Source: Rhodobacteraceae bacterium KLH11 (GTDB lineage Bacteria; Pseudomonadota; Alphaproteobacteria; Rhodobacterales; Rhodobacteraceae). From it: a stretch of DNA of 64,000 nt. Shown here piece by piece: positions 1-8,441 of the stretch (the first letter of the stretch is position 1; each line of letters starts with the position of its first letter). The stretch is taken from contig DS999531.1 of NCBI GenBank assembly GCA_000158135.1, forward strand, positions 2,150,051 to 2,214,050, read 5' to 3'. The notes under the pieces were generated by a model. It did not search any database and was not told the DNA's origin. It saw only the letters and a program-made list of their open reading frames with translations. Made by a program: the position numbers and the translations under genes.

Positions 1-3000
1 TATGGTCGGGGTTGCCGGTATCCGCTTTGGGGCGGGCTTCGGTCGTTGATTTGACCAGACGGTTGGGCACCCGGACCACCCGAGGCTGACCGTTGAGTTC
101 GAAGAAAACCCTGACCTCACCTTTCTCGTCGGTCTCGCCTATGGCCTGACAGCGGATTTCCAGTGTCTTGCCGGGGTCGATCTCGGCCGAGATCTCTTCC
201 CCCGGTTCCATGCCATAAAAGAACGTTCGCGTGGGCAGGGTCCGCACCGGGCCAAATTGCTGGTGGCGGGTCATGTAATCCTCAAAGACCTTGGGATACA
301 TCAGCGCCCCGTTCAGATCCTCATCATCAACAGGCTGTTCCAGAGCCTGTTCCAACTCGGTGCGCCGGGCCTCAATATCTTCGGCTTCCAGCAGTGCGCC
401 CGGTCGCACGGTGATTGGCTGCTGGCCCTTCAGAACCTTCTTCACGATCGCTTCGGGGAACCCTCCGGGTGCTTGCCCGACATAGCCTTTCATCAGCGTC
501 ACCACGCTTTCGGGAAAGCTGACCTCGGTATCGGGGTCCAGCACATCTTCGCAGGTCAGGCCCTGCGAGACCATCATCAGCGCCATGTCACCAACCGTTT
601 TGGCAATCGGGGTCACCTTGATCACGTCACCGAACATCTGGTTCACATCCGCATAGGTCCGGGCCACCTCGTGCCAGCGGTTGTCCAGCCCCAGACTGCG
701 GGCCTGCGCCTTGAGGTTGGTGAACTGGCCGCCGGGCATCTCGTGCAGATACACTTCGGATGCGGGCGATTGCATGCCGGATTCGAAGGCACCGTAATTG
801 CCGCGCACCTCTTCCCAATAATCCGAGATTCGCCGGATCGCCGTAATGTCCAGCCCGGTGGCGCGCGCGTCATATTTCAGCGCCTCGACCACCGTGCCCA
901 GCGTTGCCTGACTGGTGTTGCCCGACAGCGCGTCCATGGCGCAATCCACCGCATCCACACCCACCTCGGAGGCGACCAGAATGGTGGCACTGGCGATACC
1001 CGCCGTATCATGGGTGTGGAAGTGGATCGGCAGCCCGGTTTCCTCTTTGATCGCCGGGAACAGAACCCGCGCCGCGTCGGGCCGCAGCAGGCCGCCCATA
1101 TCCTTGATGCACAGCACATGCGTGCCCGCCGCCTTCAACTCGCGCGCGATATTCAGGTAATAATCCAGATTGTATTTCGGGCGTGTCGGGTCCAGCACGT
1201 CGCCGGTATAACAGATCGCCGCTTCTAGGATTTTACCGCTGTCCAGCACCGCATCCATCGAGACACGCATGTTCTCGACCCAGTTCAGCGGATCAAATAC
1301 CCGGAACACATCGACGCCGCTGGTGGCGGCCTGCCGCACAAAGCTTTGCACCACATTGTCAGGATAGTTGGTATAACCCACCCCGTTCGAGCCGCGCAGC
1401 AGCATCTGCATCAGCAAGTTCGGCATCGCCGCGCGCAGGTCCCGCAACCGTTGCCAGGGGCATTCGTTCAGAAAGCGATAGGCCACATCAAAGGTCGCCC
1501 CGCCCCAAACCTCCATCGAGAACAGCTGGGGCAGGTCATAGGCATAATTGGGGGCGATCCCGATCATATCCAGCGACCGCATCCGCGTGGCCAGCAGCGA
1601 TTGATGGCTGTCGCGCATGGTGGTGTCGGTGATCAGCAGCTGTTTCTGCGCTTTCATCCAGTCGGCAACCGCCTGCGGCCCCTGGCTGTCCAGAAGCTGC
1701 CGCGGGCCATCCTGAATTGTATCGTTGAACGGCCTTGGCGCCTTGGGCAGCCGCAGCCCGCTGGCCGGGCGTGGGCGATCCCGTGTTTCGGGGTGGCCAT
1801 TCACGGTGATATCCGCGATATAGGTCAGCACCCGCGTTGCCCGGTCGCGCCGCGGTTTGAAGTTGAACAGGTCCGGCGTCTCATCAATGAATTTCGTAGT
1901 GTATTCATTCGACAGGAAGGTCGGGTGCTTCAGCAGGTTTTCGACAAAGGCGATGTTCGTGGACACGCCGCGCACGCGGAATTCCCGCAATGCCCGGTCC
2001 ATGCGTGCGATCGCTTTTTCGGGTGTCGGCGCCCAGGCTGTGACCTTGGTCAGCAGCGAGTCGTAATAGCGGGTGATAACCCCGCCCGCATAGGCTGTGC
2101 CACCATCCAGCCGGATACCCATACCCGTGGCCGAGCGATAGGCGGTGATGCGGCCGTAATCGGGGATGAAGTTGTTCAGCGGATCTTCGGTGGTTACCCG
2201 CGTCTGCAGCGCGTGGCCGTTCAGACGAATATCGCTCTGGCTGGTCTTGCCGGTGGCCTCGGCCAGGGTCTTGCCCTCGGCGATCAGGATCTGGGCCTGT
2301 ACGATGTCGATGCCGGTGACCTCTTCGGTCACGGTATGTTCGACCTGTACGCGGGGGTTCACCTCGATGAAGTAGAACTTGCCTGTGTTCATATCCATCA
2401 GGAACTCAACAGTGCCCGCGCATTCATAGTTCACATGGGCGCAGATGCGGCGACCCAGCTCGCAAATTTCGGCGCGCTGCGCTTCGCTCAGATAGGGGGC
2501 AGGCGCGCGCTCCACAACCTTCTGGTTCCGGCGCTGAACCGAACAATCACGTTCATAGAGATGATAAATTTCACCCTGTGTATCGCCGAGAATCTGGACC
2601 TCGACGTGACGGGCGCGGGTGATCATCTTTTCCAGATAACCCTCACCATTGCCAAAGGCCGCTTCGGCCTCACGCCGGCCCTCCAGAACTTTTTCTTCCA
2701 GCTCATCCTCGGACAGGATCGGGCGCATTCCGCGCCCGCCGCCACCCCAGCTGGCCTTGAGCATCAGCGGATAACCGATCTCGGCGGCTTCAGCCTTGAT
2801 CGCCGCCATGTCATCCCCCAGCACCTCGGTGGCGGGGATAACAGGTACATCGGCCGCAATCGCTACTTTCCGGGCGCTGGCCTTATCGCCAAGCGCGCGC
2901 ATCGTCTGGGCTTTGGGTCCGATGAAAGTGATCCCGTTCTGCGCGCAGGCATCCACAAAATCGGGGTTTTCGGACAGCAGCCCATAACCGGGGTGGATTG

Positions 3001-3238
3001 CATCCGCGCCGCTTTCTTTTGCTACGCGGATGATTTCGTCGATTGAAAGATACGCTGCGACCGGGCCCAGATCCTTGCCGATGCGATAGGCTTCGTCTGC
3101 CTTGAAACGGTGCAGCCCCAACTTGTCTTCCTCGGCAAAGACGGCAACGGTGCGTTTGCCCATTTCATTGGCGGCCCGCATGATGCGGATGGCGATTTCG
3201 CCTCGGTTGGCAATCAGGATTTTGTGGAAGTCGGTCAT
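1..3238 (-). CDS. pyc: Pyruvate carboxylase (partial, C-terminus outside window)
   Basis: Carboxylates pyruvate to oxaloacetate with biotin and ATP in the cytosol, refilling the TCA cycle. The first 1079 residues are present. They begin MTDFHKILIANRGEIAIRIM, the usual biotin carboxylase start. The ATP-grasp part has the glycine-rich loop KASWGGGGRGMR and the EVNPRVQVEHTVTE segment (first ~450 residues). The carboxyltransferase barrel follows, with TDTTMRDSHQSLLATRMRS, EVWGGATFDVAYRFL and IHFHTHDTAG. The biotinyl domain with its lysine should lie beyond base 1, since family members are about 1145 residues. The ATG at 3238 is preceded by a GGGA-type ribosome site. The gene is monocistronic as far as can be seen; the neighbouring cyclase is on the same strand but over 300 bp upstream. 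The fused single-chain form argues against an acetyl- or propionyl-CoA carboxylase subunit. Confidence 0.96.
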   Translation of the reverse strand, partial: MTDFHKILIANRGEIAIRIMRAANEMGKRTVAVFAEEDKLGLHRFKADEAYRIGKDLGPVAAYLSIDEIIRVAKESGADAIHPGYGLLSENPDFVDACAQNGITFIGPKAQTMRALGDKASARKVAIAADVPVIPATEVLGDDMAAIKAEAAEIGYPLMLKASWGGGGRGMRPILSEDELEEKVLEGRREAEAAFGNGEGYLEKMITRARHVEVQILGDTQGEIYHLYERDCSVQRRNQKVVERAPAPYLSEAQRAEICELGRRICAHVNYECAGTVEFLMDMNTGKFYFIEVNPRVQVEHTVTEEVTGIDIVQAQILIAEGKTLAEATGKTSQSDIRLNGHALQTRVTTEDPLNNFIPDYGRITAYRSATGMGIRLDGGTAYAGGVITRYYDSLLTKVTAWAPTPEKAIARMDRALREFRVRGVSTNIAFVENLLKHPTFLSNEYTTKFIDETPDLFNFKPRRDRATRVLTYIADITVNGHPETRDRPRPASGLRLPKAPRPFNDTIQDGPRQLLDSQGPQAVADWMKAQKQLLITDTTMRDSHQSLLATRMRSLDMIGIAPNYAYDLPQLFSMEVWGGATFDVAYRFLNECPWQRLRDLRAAMPNLLMQMLLRGSNGVGYTNYPDNVVQSFVRQAATSGVDVFRVFDPLNWVENMRVSMDAVLDSGKILEAAICYTGDVLDPTRPKYNLDYYLNIARELKAAGTHVLCIKDMGGLLRPDAARVLFPAIKEETGLPIHFHTHDTAGIASATILVASEVGVDAVDCAMDALSGNTSQATLGTVVEALKYDARATGLDITAIRRISDYWEEVRGNYGAFESGMQSPASEVYLHEMPGGQFTNLKAQARSLGLDNRWHEVARTYADVNQMFGDVIKVTPIAKTVGDMALMMVSQGLTCEDVLDPDTEVSFPESVVTLMKGYVGQAPGGFPEAIVKKVLKGQQPITVRPGALLEAEDIEARRTELEQALEQPVDDEDLNGALMYPKVFEDYMTRHQQFGPVRTLPTRTFFYGMEPGEEISAEIDPGKTLEIRCQAIGETDEKGEVRVFFELNGQPRVVRVPNRLVKSTTEARPKADTGNPDH

Positions 3239-3574
3239 GTAAGGTCCCGGTCCTATTGGTGCGGCCACGTTCGTTGCGCAAGAATACGGCGGACATAATG
3301 ATCGGTCGGAGTAGAACCGGCATATTAGCGCCCGCAAACGCCACCTGATGATGCAGTTCTTTTAGTCATGCGGCAGTGCAGCATCAATCTTTTTTGCAAA
3401 ACAGCTGTATGTTTTCTGACCAGGCGATCGGGACGCGGCCGGTGGCGACGCGTATGACGATATTGAGGGCAGGAAAACTTCCACCCCCCCTTCCTAAATG
3501 ACGGCCGGAAACTGGGAGCAGGTGCAGTGCGCCTGTTCAAGACCCGTTCGAAAGATGTGGCGTGGCGTTCCCGT
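3239..3574. other. Intergenic region between pyc and the GGDEF gene
   Basis: About 335 bases holding the pyc upstream region. A C-rich run lies near 3481-3490. I see no convincing hairpin with a T-tract for the upstream cyclase gene, and no coding sequence. A 99-codon open frame on the minus strand that runs into the cyclase 3' end has no ribosome site and no recognisable protein character. Confidence 0.5.
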
Positions 3575-5329
3575 TCAGGCGGCTGATGCGGGGAGCTGCG
3601 ATTTTGGCAGGTTTGGCTTTGCATCAGCAGAATTCATCGCGGCGGTCTGCACCTGATTGCGCCCTTTGTCCTTTGCGGCATAAAGCGCTTCGTCCGCTGT
3701 CCGCATGAGATCCTGAGGCATCGTACCGTGTGCCGGGTAATGTGCCACACCAACCGAGATAGTGACGCGTGGCAATGATTTCTCACCATATCGAACCGCA
3801 ATCGCTTCGACCGCCTGCCGTATCTGCTCGGCCCGGGTCATCACCTCTTCGGGGGTGTTGTCCGGCAGGATCAGCATGAATTCCTCACCACCGATGCGGC
3901 AGGCAACCTCGTCACGATCGCACCCCTGTTCCAGCGCCGCACCTACCGCGCGCAGCACCATGTCGCCTGCGTCGTGGCCATGTGTGTCATTGAATTTTTT
4001 GAAGTGATCTACATCCACCGCAATCAGGCTGAGCGGCGCGCCTGTTTGCTGACTGCGACTGATCGATTTGCGCAGCGTGTCCGTCATATGGCGGCGATTG
4101 AACAGACCGGTCAACGGGTCGCGCACCGACTGGTCATGTAACTGGTCCCGCATTTGAACATTTGCGATCGCCATGCTGATCTGTTCGGCACAGAGCCGCG
4201 CCAGTTTCTTGCTGGAATGAAATACCTTTTCCTGACCGGAATGCGCGCGCAGATGCAGAAGGCCAACCGTCTCTCCATGCGCGAGGATCGGAAAGCAGAA
4301 ATAGGGGCGCCCGTCATGGGGTTCGGCATGTTCGCAGATGAAATCGATCTCGGATGCGCCAAACTCATAGGTGCGCCCGCGCCGCAGCCCCCAGCACCCT
4401 TCAGGGTGGATATGGGCCTTGTGCGTCCCTTCGTTCCAGCTGGCGCACCCGTCCAGCACATCGCGAGAGTTGGAGTAGACATACACGCTGCCTTCAGCCT
4501 CGGGCAGAATATGGGTCATGAAACGCGACACCATCTGGAACAGCTCGTCCAGCGAGCGGCTGGATTGCAGCCATTCATTCAATTCACCCAGCAACCGAAC
4601 CTCGCGCGCAAGGCGAAGTTGTTCGTCCATCAGGTCGCGTTCAGCTTTTGCCCTGTTCCTGAGATCACGCAATTGCCTTTGGTTGCCCCGATAGACAACC
4701 AGCCCCACCGTTAGAATGGCCGCAATGATCAGCCCGCCGATCAGGGCCAGCAAGGGGCGTATCTGCGCCATGAAGATCGATCGCAAATCACTGACATCTG
4801 TGTAGAAGCGAAGGCTGCCCAGATAGGCCCCGTTCTCGGCGACGGGAACAATGGCCTCGGCAACGTCGCGGGTTTGTGCCGAACTGCCGAGTGCGGCGGT
4901 TTCCGTGTACAGAACCTCAAGCGCGGATTTCTGTGAGAGCTGATAGAACACCTGCCCCTGCAAAGCCGTGTCACTGCGATCAGCGGGCAGGGTCGGCGCA
5001 TGGCTATGTGGCCCGGCCGAGGACCATATCGCACGCCCGGACGCATCATAGATTTGCATCTGATAGATATCTGTCGCGCCCAAAATGCGACGTAACATCG
5101 TCGCGTCGTCAGCATCAAAAGCGCCCCGGCCGAAGGCTGTGCGCAGATTCGGTACAACCGTTGCCAGATGACGTTCCCATACATCGGCCTGATGGCGCAC
5201 ATTGGCCTCAACCATCCGATTGACCAGCGGCGTGGCCCCGTAGACAGCAATCCAGCTGGATGCCCCGATCAGGCCCGCGAGCCCCAGCCCGATCATCCCG
5301 CGCGTCAGCAGGCCAGCCGGTTTCTTCAT
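3575..5329 (-). CDS. Membrane-bound diguanylate cyclase with periplasmic sensor, GAF-like and GGDEF domains
   Basis: Probably makes cyclic di-GMP from two GTP. From the chosen ATG (MKKPAGLLTRG) it has 584 residues. There is an N-terminal membrane segment (about 10-32), a periplasmic region of ~150 residues and a second membrane segment (PLLALIGGLIIAAILTVGLV). A charged helix follows, then a GAF-like domain containing several Cys/His (EGCWGLRRGR, FICEHAEPHDGRPYFCFP), and the cyclase domain with DPLTGLFNRRHM, DVDHFKKFND and the active-site GGEEF. The RxxD product-inhibition site expected five residues before GGEEF is absent (DRDE there). A longer reading frame upstream (to 5473) adds a tail rich in Arg/Leu without membrane logic, so the shorter start, with GGA 7 bases upstream, is preferred. 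Divergent from uvrD. Confidence 0.9.
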   Translation of the reverse strand: MKKPAGLLTRGMIGLGLAGLIGASSWIAVYGATPLVNRMVEANVRHQADVWERHLATVVPNLRTAFGRGAFDADDATMLRRILGATDIYQMQIYDASGRAIWSSAGPHSHAPTLPADRSDTALQGQVFYQLSQKSALEVLYTETAALGSSAQTRDVAEAIVPVAENGAYLGSLRFYTDVSDLRSIFMAQIRPLLALIGGLIIAAILTVGLVVYRGNQRQLRDLRNRAKAERDLMDEQLRLAREVRLLGELNEWLQSSRSLDELFQMVSRFMTHILPEAEGSVYVYSNSRDVLDGCASWNEGTHKAHIHPEGCWGLRRGRTYEFGASEIDFICEHAEPHDGRPYFCFPILAHGETVGLLHLRAHSGQEKVFHSSKKLARLCAEQISMAIANVQMRDQLHDQSVRDPLTGLFNRRHMTDTLRKSISRSQQTGAPLSLIAVDVDHFKKFNDTHGHDAGDMVLRAVGAALEQGCDRDEVACRIGGEEFMLILPDNTPEEVMTRAEQIRQAVEAIAVRYGEKSLPRVTISVGVAHYPAHGTMPQDLMRTADEALYAAKDKGRNQVQTAAMNSADAKPNLPKSQLPASAA

Positions 5330-5523
5330 GTTTTCCACAGGTCCCACATCCGTCTCCACCAGGGCAGTTCCCTGTTTTAGACGCAGTTCCGTTGACAATG
5401 GGTTAACCCGTAAGAGAACCCGAACCCGTGCCGGGAATGACAGGCATAGAAATCTGAAACTTTGAGCGAACAAGCCGTGAACAAACTCTTTCCCTCAGAG
5501 CGTATCCGGCGTAGTTTGATAAG

Positions 5524-8037
5524 ATGAGCAGTTTTGACGAAATGGACGCCTTTGAAGGCGCATCGCTGTCAGCACAGGCCATGCCTGCGGCGTCGACGAG
5601 CTATCTGAACGACCTCAACCCAGCGCAGCGCGAAGCGGTCGAACGATTAGAGGGCCCGGTACTGATGCTGGCGGGGGCCGGGACCGGCAAGACCAAAGCT
5701 CTGACCGCACGGATCACCCATCTGCTTAGATCGCATCGGGTGCGCGAGAACGAGATTCTGGCGGTGACCTTCACCAACAAGGCTGCACGTGAGATGAAAG
5801 AGCGCGTGGGCCGTATGCTGGGCCGACCTGCCGAAGGGATGCCATGGCTGGGCACATTCCACGCGATCTGTGTCAAGCTGCTGCGGCGTCATGCGGAACT
5901 GGTTGGGTTAAAGTCGAATTTCACCATTCTGGATACCGACGATCAGAAACGGCTGCTTAAACAACTCACTCAGGCAGCGAATATTGACGACAAACGCTGG
6001 CCTGCGCGGATGCTGGCCGGAATCATTGATGACTGGAAAAACCGCGCACTGACGCCCGACAAAGTGCCTGCTGCCGATGCCGGAGCCTTTAATCACAAGG
6101 GCATCGAACTTTATGCCCAATACCAGACCCGCCTGCGCGAGCTGAATGCGGTGGATTTCGGCGACCTGCTGCTGCACATGGTCACGATTTTCCAGACCCA
6201 CGGGGACGTGCTGGAGCAATATCAACGCTGGTTCCGCTACATCCTTGTGGACGAGTATCAGGATACCAACGTCGCCCAATATCTCTGGCTGCGGTTACTG
6301 GCCGGGGGGCATAAGAATATTTGCTGCGTCGGGGATGACGACCAGTCGATCTATGGCTGGCGCGGGGCTGAGGTGGGTAATATCCTTCGGTTCGAAAAGG
6401 ACTTTCCCGGCGCGTTTGTAGTGCGGCTTGAACAGAACTATCGCTCGACCCCTCATATTCTGGCCGCCGCGTCCAACGTTATTCGCGGAAACGAGAAACG
6501 CTTGGGCAAGGAACTTTGGACCGACCGCAAAGAAGGCGAAAAGGTTCGCCTGATTGGCCATTGGGATGGAGAGGAAGAGGCGCGCTGGATTGGCGAGGAA
6601 ATTGACGCCATGCAAGGTGGCACGCGCGGGGTGCGGCCGATGAATCTGGACGAGATGGCGATTCTCGTGCGTGCCTCACACCAGATGCGCGCGTTTGAGG
6701 ATCGGTTTTTGACCATCGGTCTGCCTTACAAGGTGATCGGTGGCCCTCGGTTCTATGAGCGGATGGAGATTCGCGATGCCATGGCCTATTTCCGGCTGGT
6801 GGTCAGCCCCGAGGATGATCTGGCCTTTGAGCGGATCGTGAACACTCCCAAACGCGGCTTGGGCGACAAGGCGCAGCAGACGATTCAGATGACGGCGCGG
6901 GAACATGGGGTGTCGCTGGTAGAAGGCGCTCGGATTGTCGTTGAAGAAAAACTGATCGGCGCGAGAGGTGTCAACGCGCTGCGCGAACTGATCGACGGGT
7001 TGGCAAGGTGGAATGTCGTCGTAGGGACGAGGCGAACTGCGCCACCCTCACGGCGAAACGCTGCCCCACCCAGTGCACGAAAACGTGTGGCCCGGCCTCT
7101 TGGCGCGGAAGAATACGATGCCTCGTATCGGCAGCATGAGTACGAAGGGCGCACTGAATACGAAGATGAAGTGGTCGAGCCGATAGTCGAACCCTTTGAG
7201 GAAAGCCAAACTAGCAATTACGACCATATAGAACTGGCGCAGATCGTTTTGGACGAATCTGGTTACACGGCCCATTGGCAAAATGAAAAGACGCCCGAGG
7301 CGCCGGGGCGGCTGGAAAACCTCAAGGAACTGGTCAACCAGCTGGATAATTTCGAGAACCTGCAAGGGTTTCTGGAACATGTCAGCCTGGTGATGGACAA
7401 TGAGCAGGACGGCGATGGGGCCAAGGTCTCGATCATGACCCTGCACGCGGCCAAGGGGCTGGAGTTCCCTGCCGTATTCCTGCCGGGGTGGGAGGACGGC
7501 TTGTTCCCCTCGCAACGCTCGATGGACGAATCCGGGCTCAAGGGTTTGGAAGAAGAACGGCGGCTGGCTTATGTCGGGATTACACGCGCGGAAGAGGTTT
7601 GCACGATTTCCTTTGCCGCCAATCGGCGTGTGTTCGGCCAGTGGCAGAACTCTATGCCATCGCGGTTCATTGATGAACTGCCCGAGGATCATGTGGAGGT
7701 GCTGACGCCTCCGGGGCTTTATGGTGGTGGACAGCCCGCAGCCAGTATCGAGACCCGCGCGGCGGAGGCGAATGTCTATAACTCGCCGGGCTGGAAGCGG
7801 ATGCAGGCGCGGCAGGGGCAATTTGGGATGTCGCAGCCGCGCGAAAGCCGCAATACGGTGATTGATGCGACGGCGGTGGCCAGTTTCACGCTGGGCGAGC
7901 GGGTGTTTCACCAGAAATTCGGATATGGCGCGGTGACGGGCATCGAGGGTGACAAGGTCGAGGTCGATTTTGACAAGGCTGGGGTGAAAAAGGTTGTTTC
8001 GCGCTTTCTGACCACCAAGGATGACGTGCCGTTCTGA
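5524..8037 (+). CDS. uvrD: ATP-dependent DNA helicase UvrD/PcrA with an in-frame insertion
   Basis: Superfamily 1A 3'-5' helicase of nucleotide excision and mismatch repair; 837 residues, longer than the usual ~770-800. Motif I LAGAGTGKTKALT lies at ~49-61, motif II VDEYQDTN near 243-249, then GDDDQSIYGWRGAE, LEQNYRST, IMTLHAAKGLEFPAVFLPG and YVGITRAEE. The C-terminal tail (GERVFHQKFGYGAVTGIEGDK onward) is the Tudor-like RNA-polymerase-binding tail typical of UvrD/PcrA. Between residues ~497 and ~563, where relatives run directly from the 2B subdomain into the helix ending LDESGYT, there is an extra Arg/Pro-rich then very acidic segment (VVGTRRTAPPSRRNAAPPSA, then EYEGRTEYEDEVVEPIVEP). The start codon sits in a weak ribosome-site context. 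uvrD versus pcrA naming is conventional here. Confidence 0.94.
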   Translation: MSSFDEMDAFEGASLSAQAMPAASTSYLNDLNPAQREAVERLEGPVLMLAGAGTGKTKALTARITHLLRSHRVRENEILAVTFTNKAAREMKERVGRMLGRPAEGMPWLGTFHAICVKLLRRHAELVGLKSNFTILDTDDQKRLLKQLTQAANIDDKRWPARMLAGIIDDWKNRALTPDKVPAADAGAFNHKGIELYAQYQTRLRELNAVDFGDLLLHMVTIFQTHGDVLEQYQRWFRYILVDEYQDTNVAQYLWLRLLAGGHKNICCVGDDDQSIYGWRGAEVGNILRFEKDFPGAFVVRLEQNYRSTPHILAAASNVIRGNEKRLGKELWTDRKEGEKVRLIGHWDGEEEARWIGEEIDAMQGGTRGVRPMNLDEMAILVRASHQMRAFEDRFLTIGLPYKVIGGPRFYERMEIRDAMAYFRLVVSPEDDLAFERIVNTPKRGLGDKAQQTIQMTAREHGVSLVEGARIVVEEKLIGARGVNALRELIDGLARWNVVVGTRRTAPPSRRNAAPPSARKRVARPLGAEEYDASYRQHEYEGRTEYEDEVVEPIVEPFEESQTSNYDHIELAQIVLDESGYTAHWQNEKTPEAPGRLENLKELVNQLDNFENLQGFLEHVSLVMDNEQDGDGAKVSIMTLHAAKGLEFPAVFLPGWEDGLFPSQRSMDESGLKGLEEERRLAYVGITRAEEVCTISFAANRRVFGQWQNSMPSRFIDELPEDHVEVLTPPGLYGGGQPAASIETRAAEANVYNSPGWKRMQARQGQFGMSQPRESRNTVIDATAVASFTLGERVFHQKFGYGAVTGIEGDKVEVDFDKAGVKKVVSRFLTTKDDVPF

Positions 8038-8044
8038 GTTTTTT

Positions 8045-8076
8045 GCGAGGCTCTGCCTCGCGCTCCGAGGTATTTT
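8045..8076 (+). terminator. Hairpin and T-run downstream of uvrD
   Basis: A perfect 7-bp stem GCGAGGC/GCCTCGC with a TCT loop (8045-8061) begins 8 bases after the uvrD stop, followed by CTCCGAGGTA and five T. The T-run is not directly attached to the stem, so termination strength is uncertain. From memory, similar hairpin-plus-GGTATTTTTGAACAGAAG tails occur after many genes in this order, so it may be a dispersed 3'-end repeat. Confidence 0.5.
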
Positions 8077-8125
8077 TGAACAGAAGAAGCAGGGGTGGGT
8101 GCGCCCTTTTTTGTTTTGAGACATG

Positions 8126-8161
8126 AAAAACGGCGGTTCCCAGGGAGGAGGGGACCCGCCG
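8126..8161 (-). terminator. Intrinsic terminator of the DUF1127-CcsR operon
   Basis: On the minus strand a 10-bp stem (8152-8161 with 8131-8140) carries an 11-base loop containing CCTCCTCCC and is followed at once by TTTTTC. This combines a functional loop motif and a Rho-independent terminator in one hairpin. Confidence 0.85.
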
Positions 8162-8203
8162 TTCTTTTCTACATCAGAGCAGGGAGGAGGAGAGCCCCGA
8201 TGT
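8131..8203 (-). ncRNA. CcsR-type small RNA, copy 3 (terminator-proximal)
   Basis: Two stem-loops on the minus-strand transcript, both presenting CCTCCTCCC in the loop. The first is 8171-8203 (outer stem ACATC/GATGT, inner pairs around the loop). Nine bases later comes 8131-8161 (stem CGGCGGTTCC with GGACCCGCCG, one G-U pair). The second stem is followed directly by five T on the minus strand, so it doubles as the intrinsic terminator of the whole operon. The two-hairpin layout, the loop motif and the position downstream of a DUF1127 gene match the CcsR / cuckoo RNA family described in Rhodobacter sphaeroides, where CcsR RNAs are stress-induced and tune C1 metabolism and pyruvate dehydrogenase. 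Confidence 0.85.
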
Positions 8204-8238
8204 ATGCAGACCCGGGTTTGATCCCGGTATAGGGAAGA

Positions 8239-8315
8239 CGCGGCGACGTCAGGGAGGAGGAAGACGTCGCCGCGCGCTTTCAACATCAAGGCAGGGAGGA
8301 GGAGAGCCCCGATGT
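8239..8315 (-). ncRNA. CcsR-type small RNA, copy 2
   Basis: Two hairpins separated by 8 bases. 8283-8315 has an ACATC/GATGT outer stem and a GGC/GCC inner stem. 8239-8274 has a perfect 12-bp stem built on CGCGGCGACGTC. Both loops read CCTCCTCCC on the transcribed minus strand. A linker of about 35 bases (8204-8238) with its own small stem (CCGGG/CCCGG) separates it from copy 3; a similar linker (8316-8348) sharing TATACCGG separates it from copy 1, which suggests a common processing signal. Length ~77 nt agrees with CcsR RNAs. Confidence 0.85.
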
Positions 8316-8348
8316 ATCAGGTTCCGGCGGTCAGGGCCGGTATAAGGG

Positions 8349-8419
8349 GCGGCAACGTCAGGGAGGAGGAGAGACGTTGCCGCTGAAATACAGGTCCAAA
8401 AGGGAGGAGGATGGACCTG
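8349..8419 (-). ncRNA. CcsR-type small RNA, copy 1
   Basis: First RNA after the DUF1127 stop codon, which lies 22 bases upstream. Hairpin 8391-8419 has a perfect 8-bp stem CAGGTCCA/TGGACCTG. Hairpin 8349-8383, 7 bases further, has a perfect 11-bp stem GCGGCAACGTC/GACGTTGCCGC. Each loop displays CCTCCTCCC, complementary to GGGAGGAGG-type sequences such as strong ribosome-binding sites. No separate promoter or terminator is seen for copies 1 and 2, so they are likely cut from the DUF1127 mRNA. Confidence 0.85.
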
Positions 8420-8441
8420 ATCTCGGTGTTTCGTATCGCGC

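Noticed and set aside
257..3046. Long plus-strand open frames (about 320 and 566 codons) opposite pyc
   Set aside because: They lie antisense to a fully conserved pyruvate carboxylase; their His/Arg/Gln-rich translation is the usual shadow of a GC-rich gene.
3325..3624. 99-codon minus-strand frame overlapping the cyclase 3' end
   Set aside because: No ribosome site, overlaps conserved cyclase codons in another frame, Arg/Ser-rich.
5400..5409. GGGTTAACCC palindrome between the cyclase and uvrD
   Set aside because: Perfect but short, single copy, and not positioned on a recognisable promoter.
7048..8289. 413-codon minus-strand frame over the end of uvrD and the first sRNA hairpins
   Set aside because: Antisense to uvrD motifs and low-complexity; the hairpin array explains the rest.
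8131..8419. The GGGAGGAGG series read on the plus strand as repeated ribosome-binding sites or a CRISPR-like array
   Set aside because: No start codons follow the motifs, spacing is not uniform, and the motif always sits in the loop of an inverted repeat; the minus-strand sRNA reading explains all copies.
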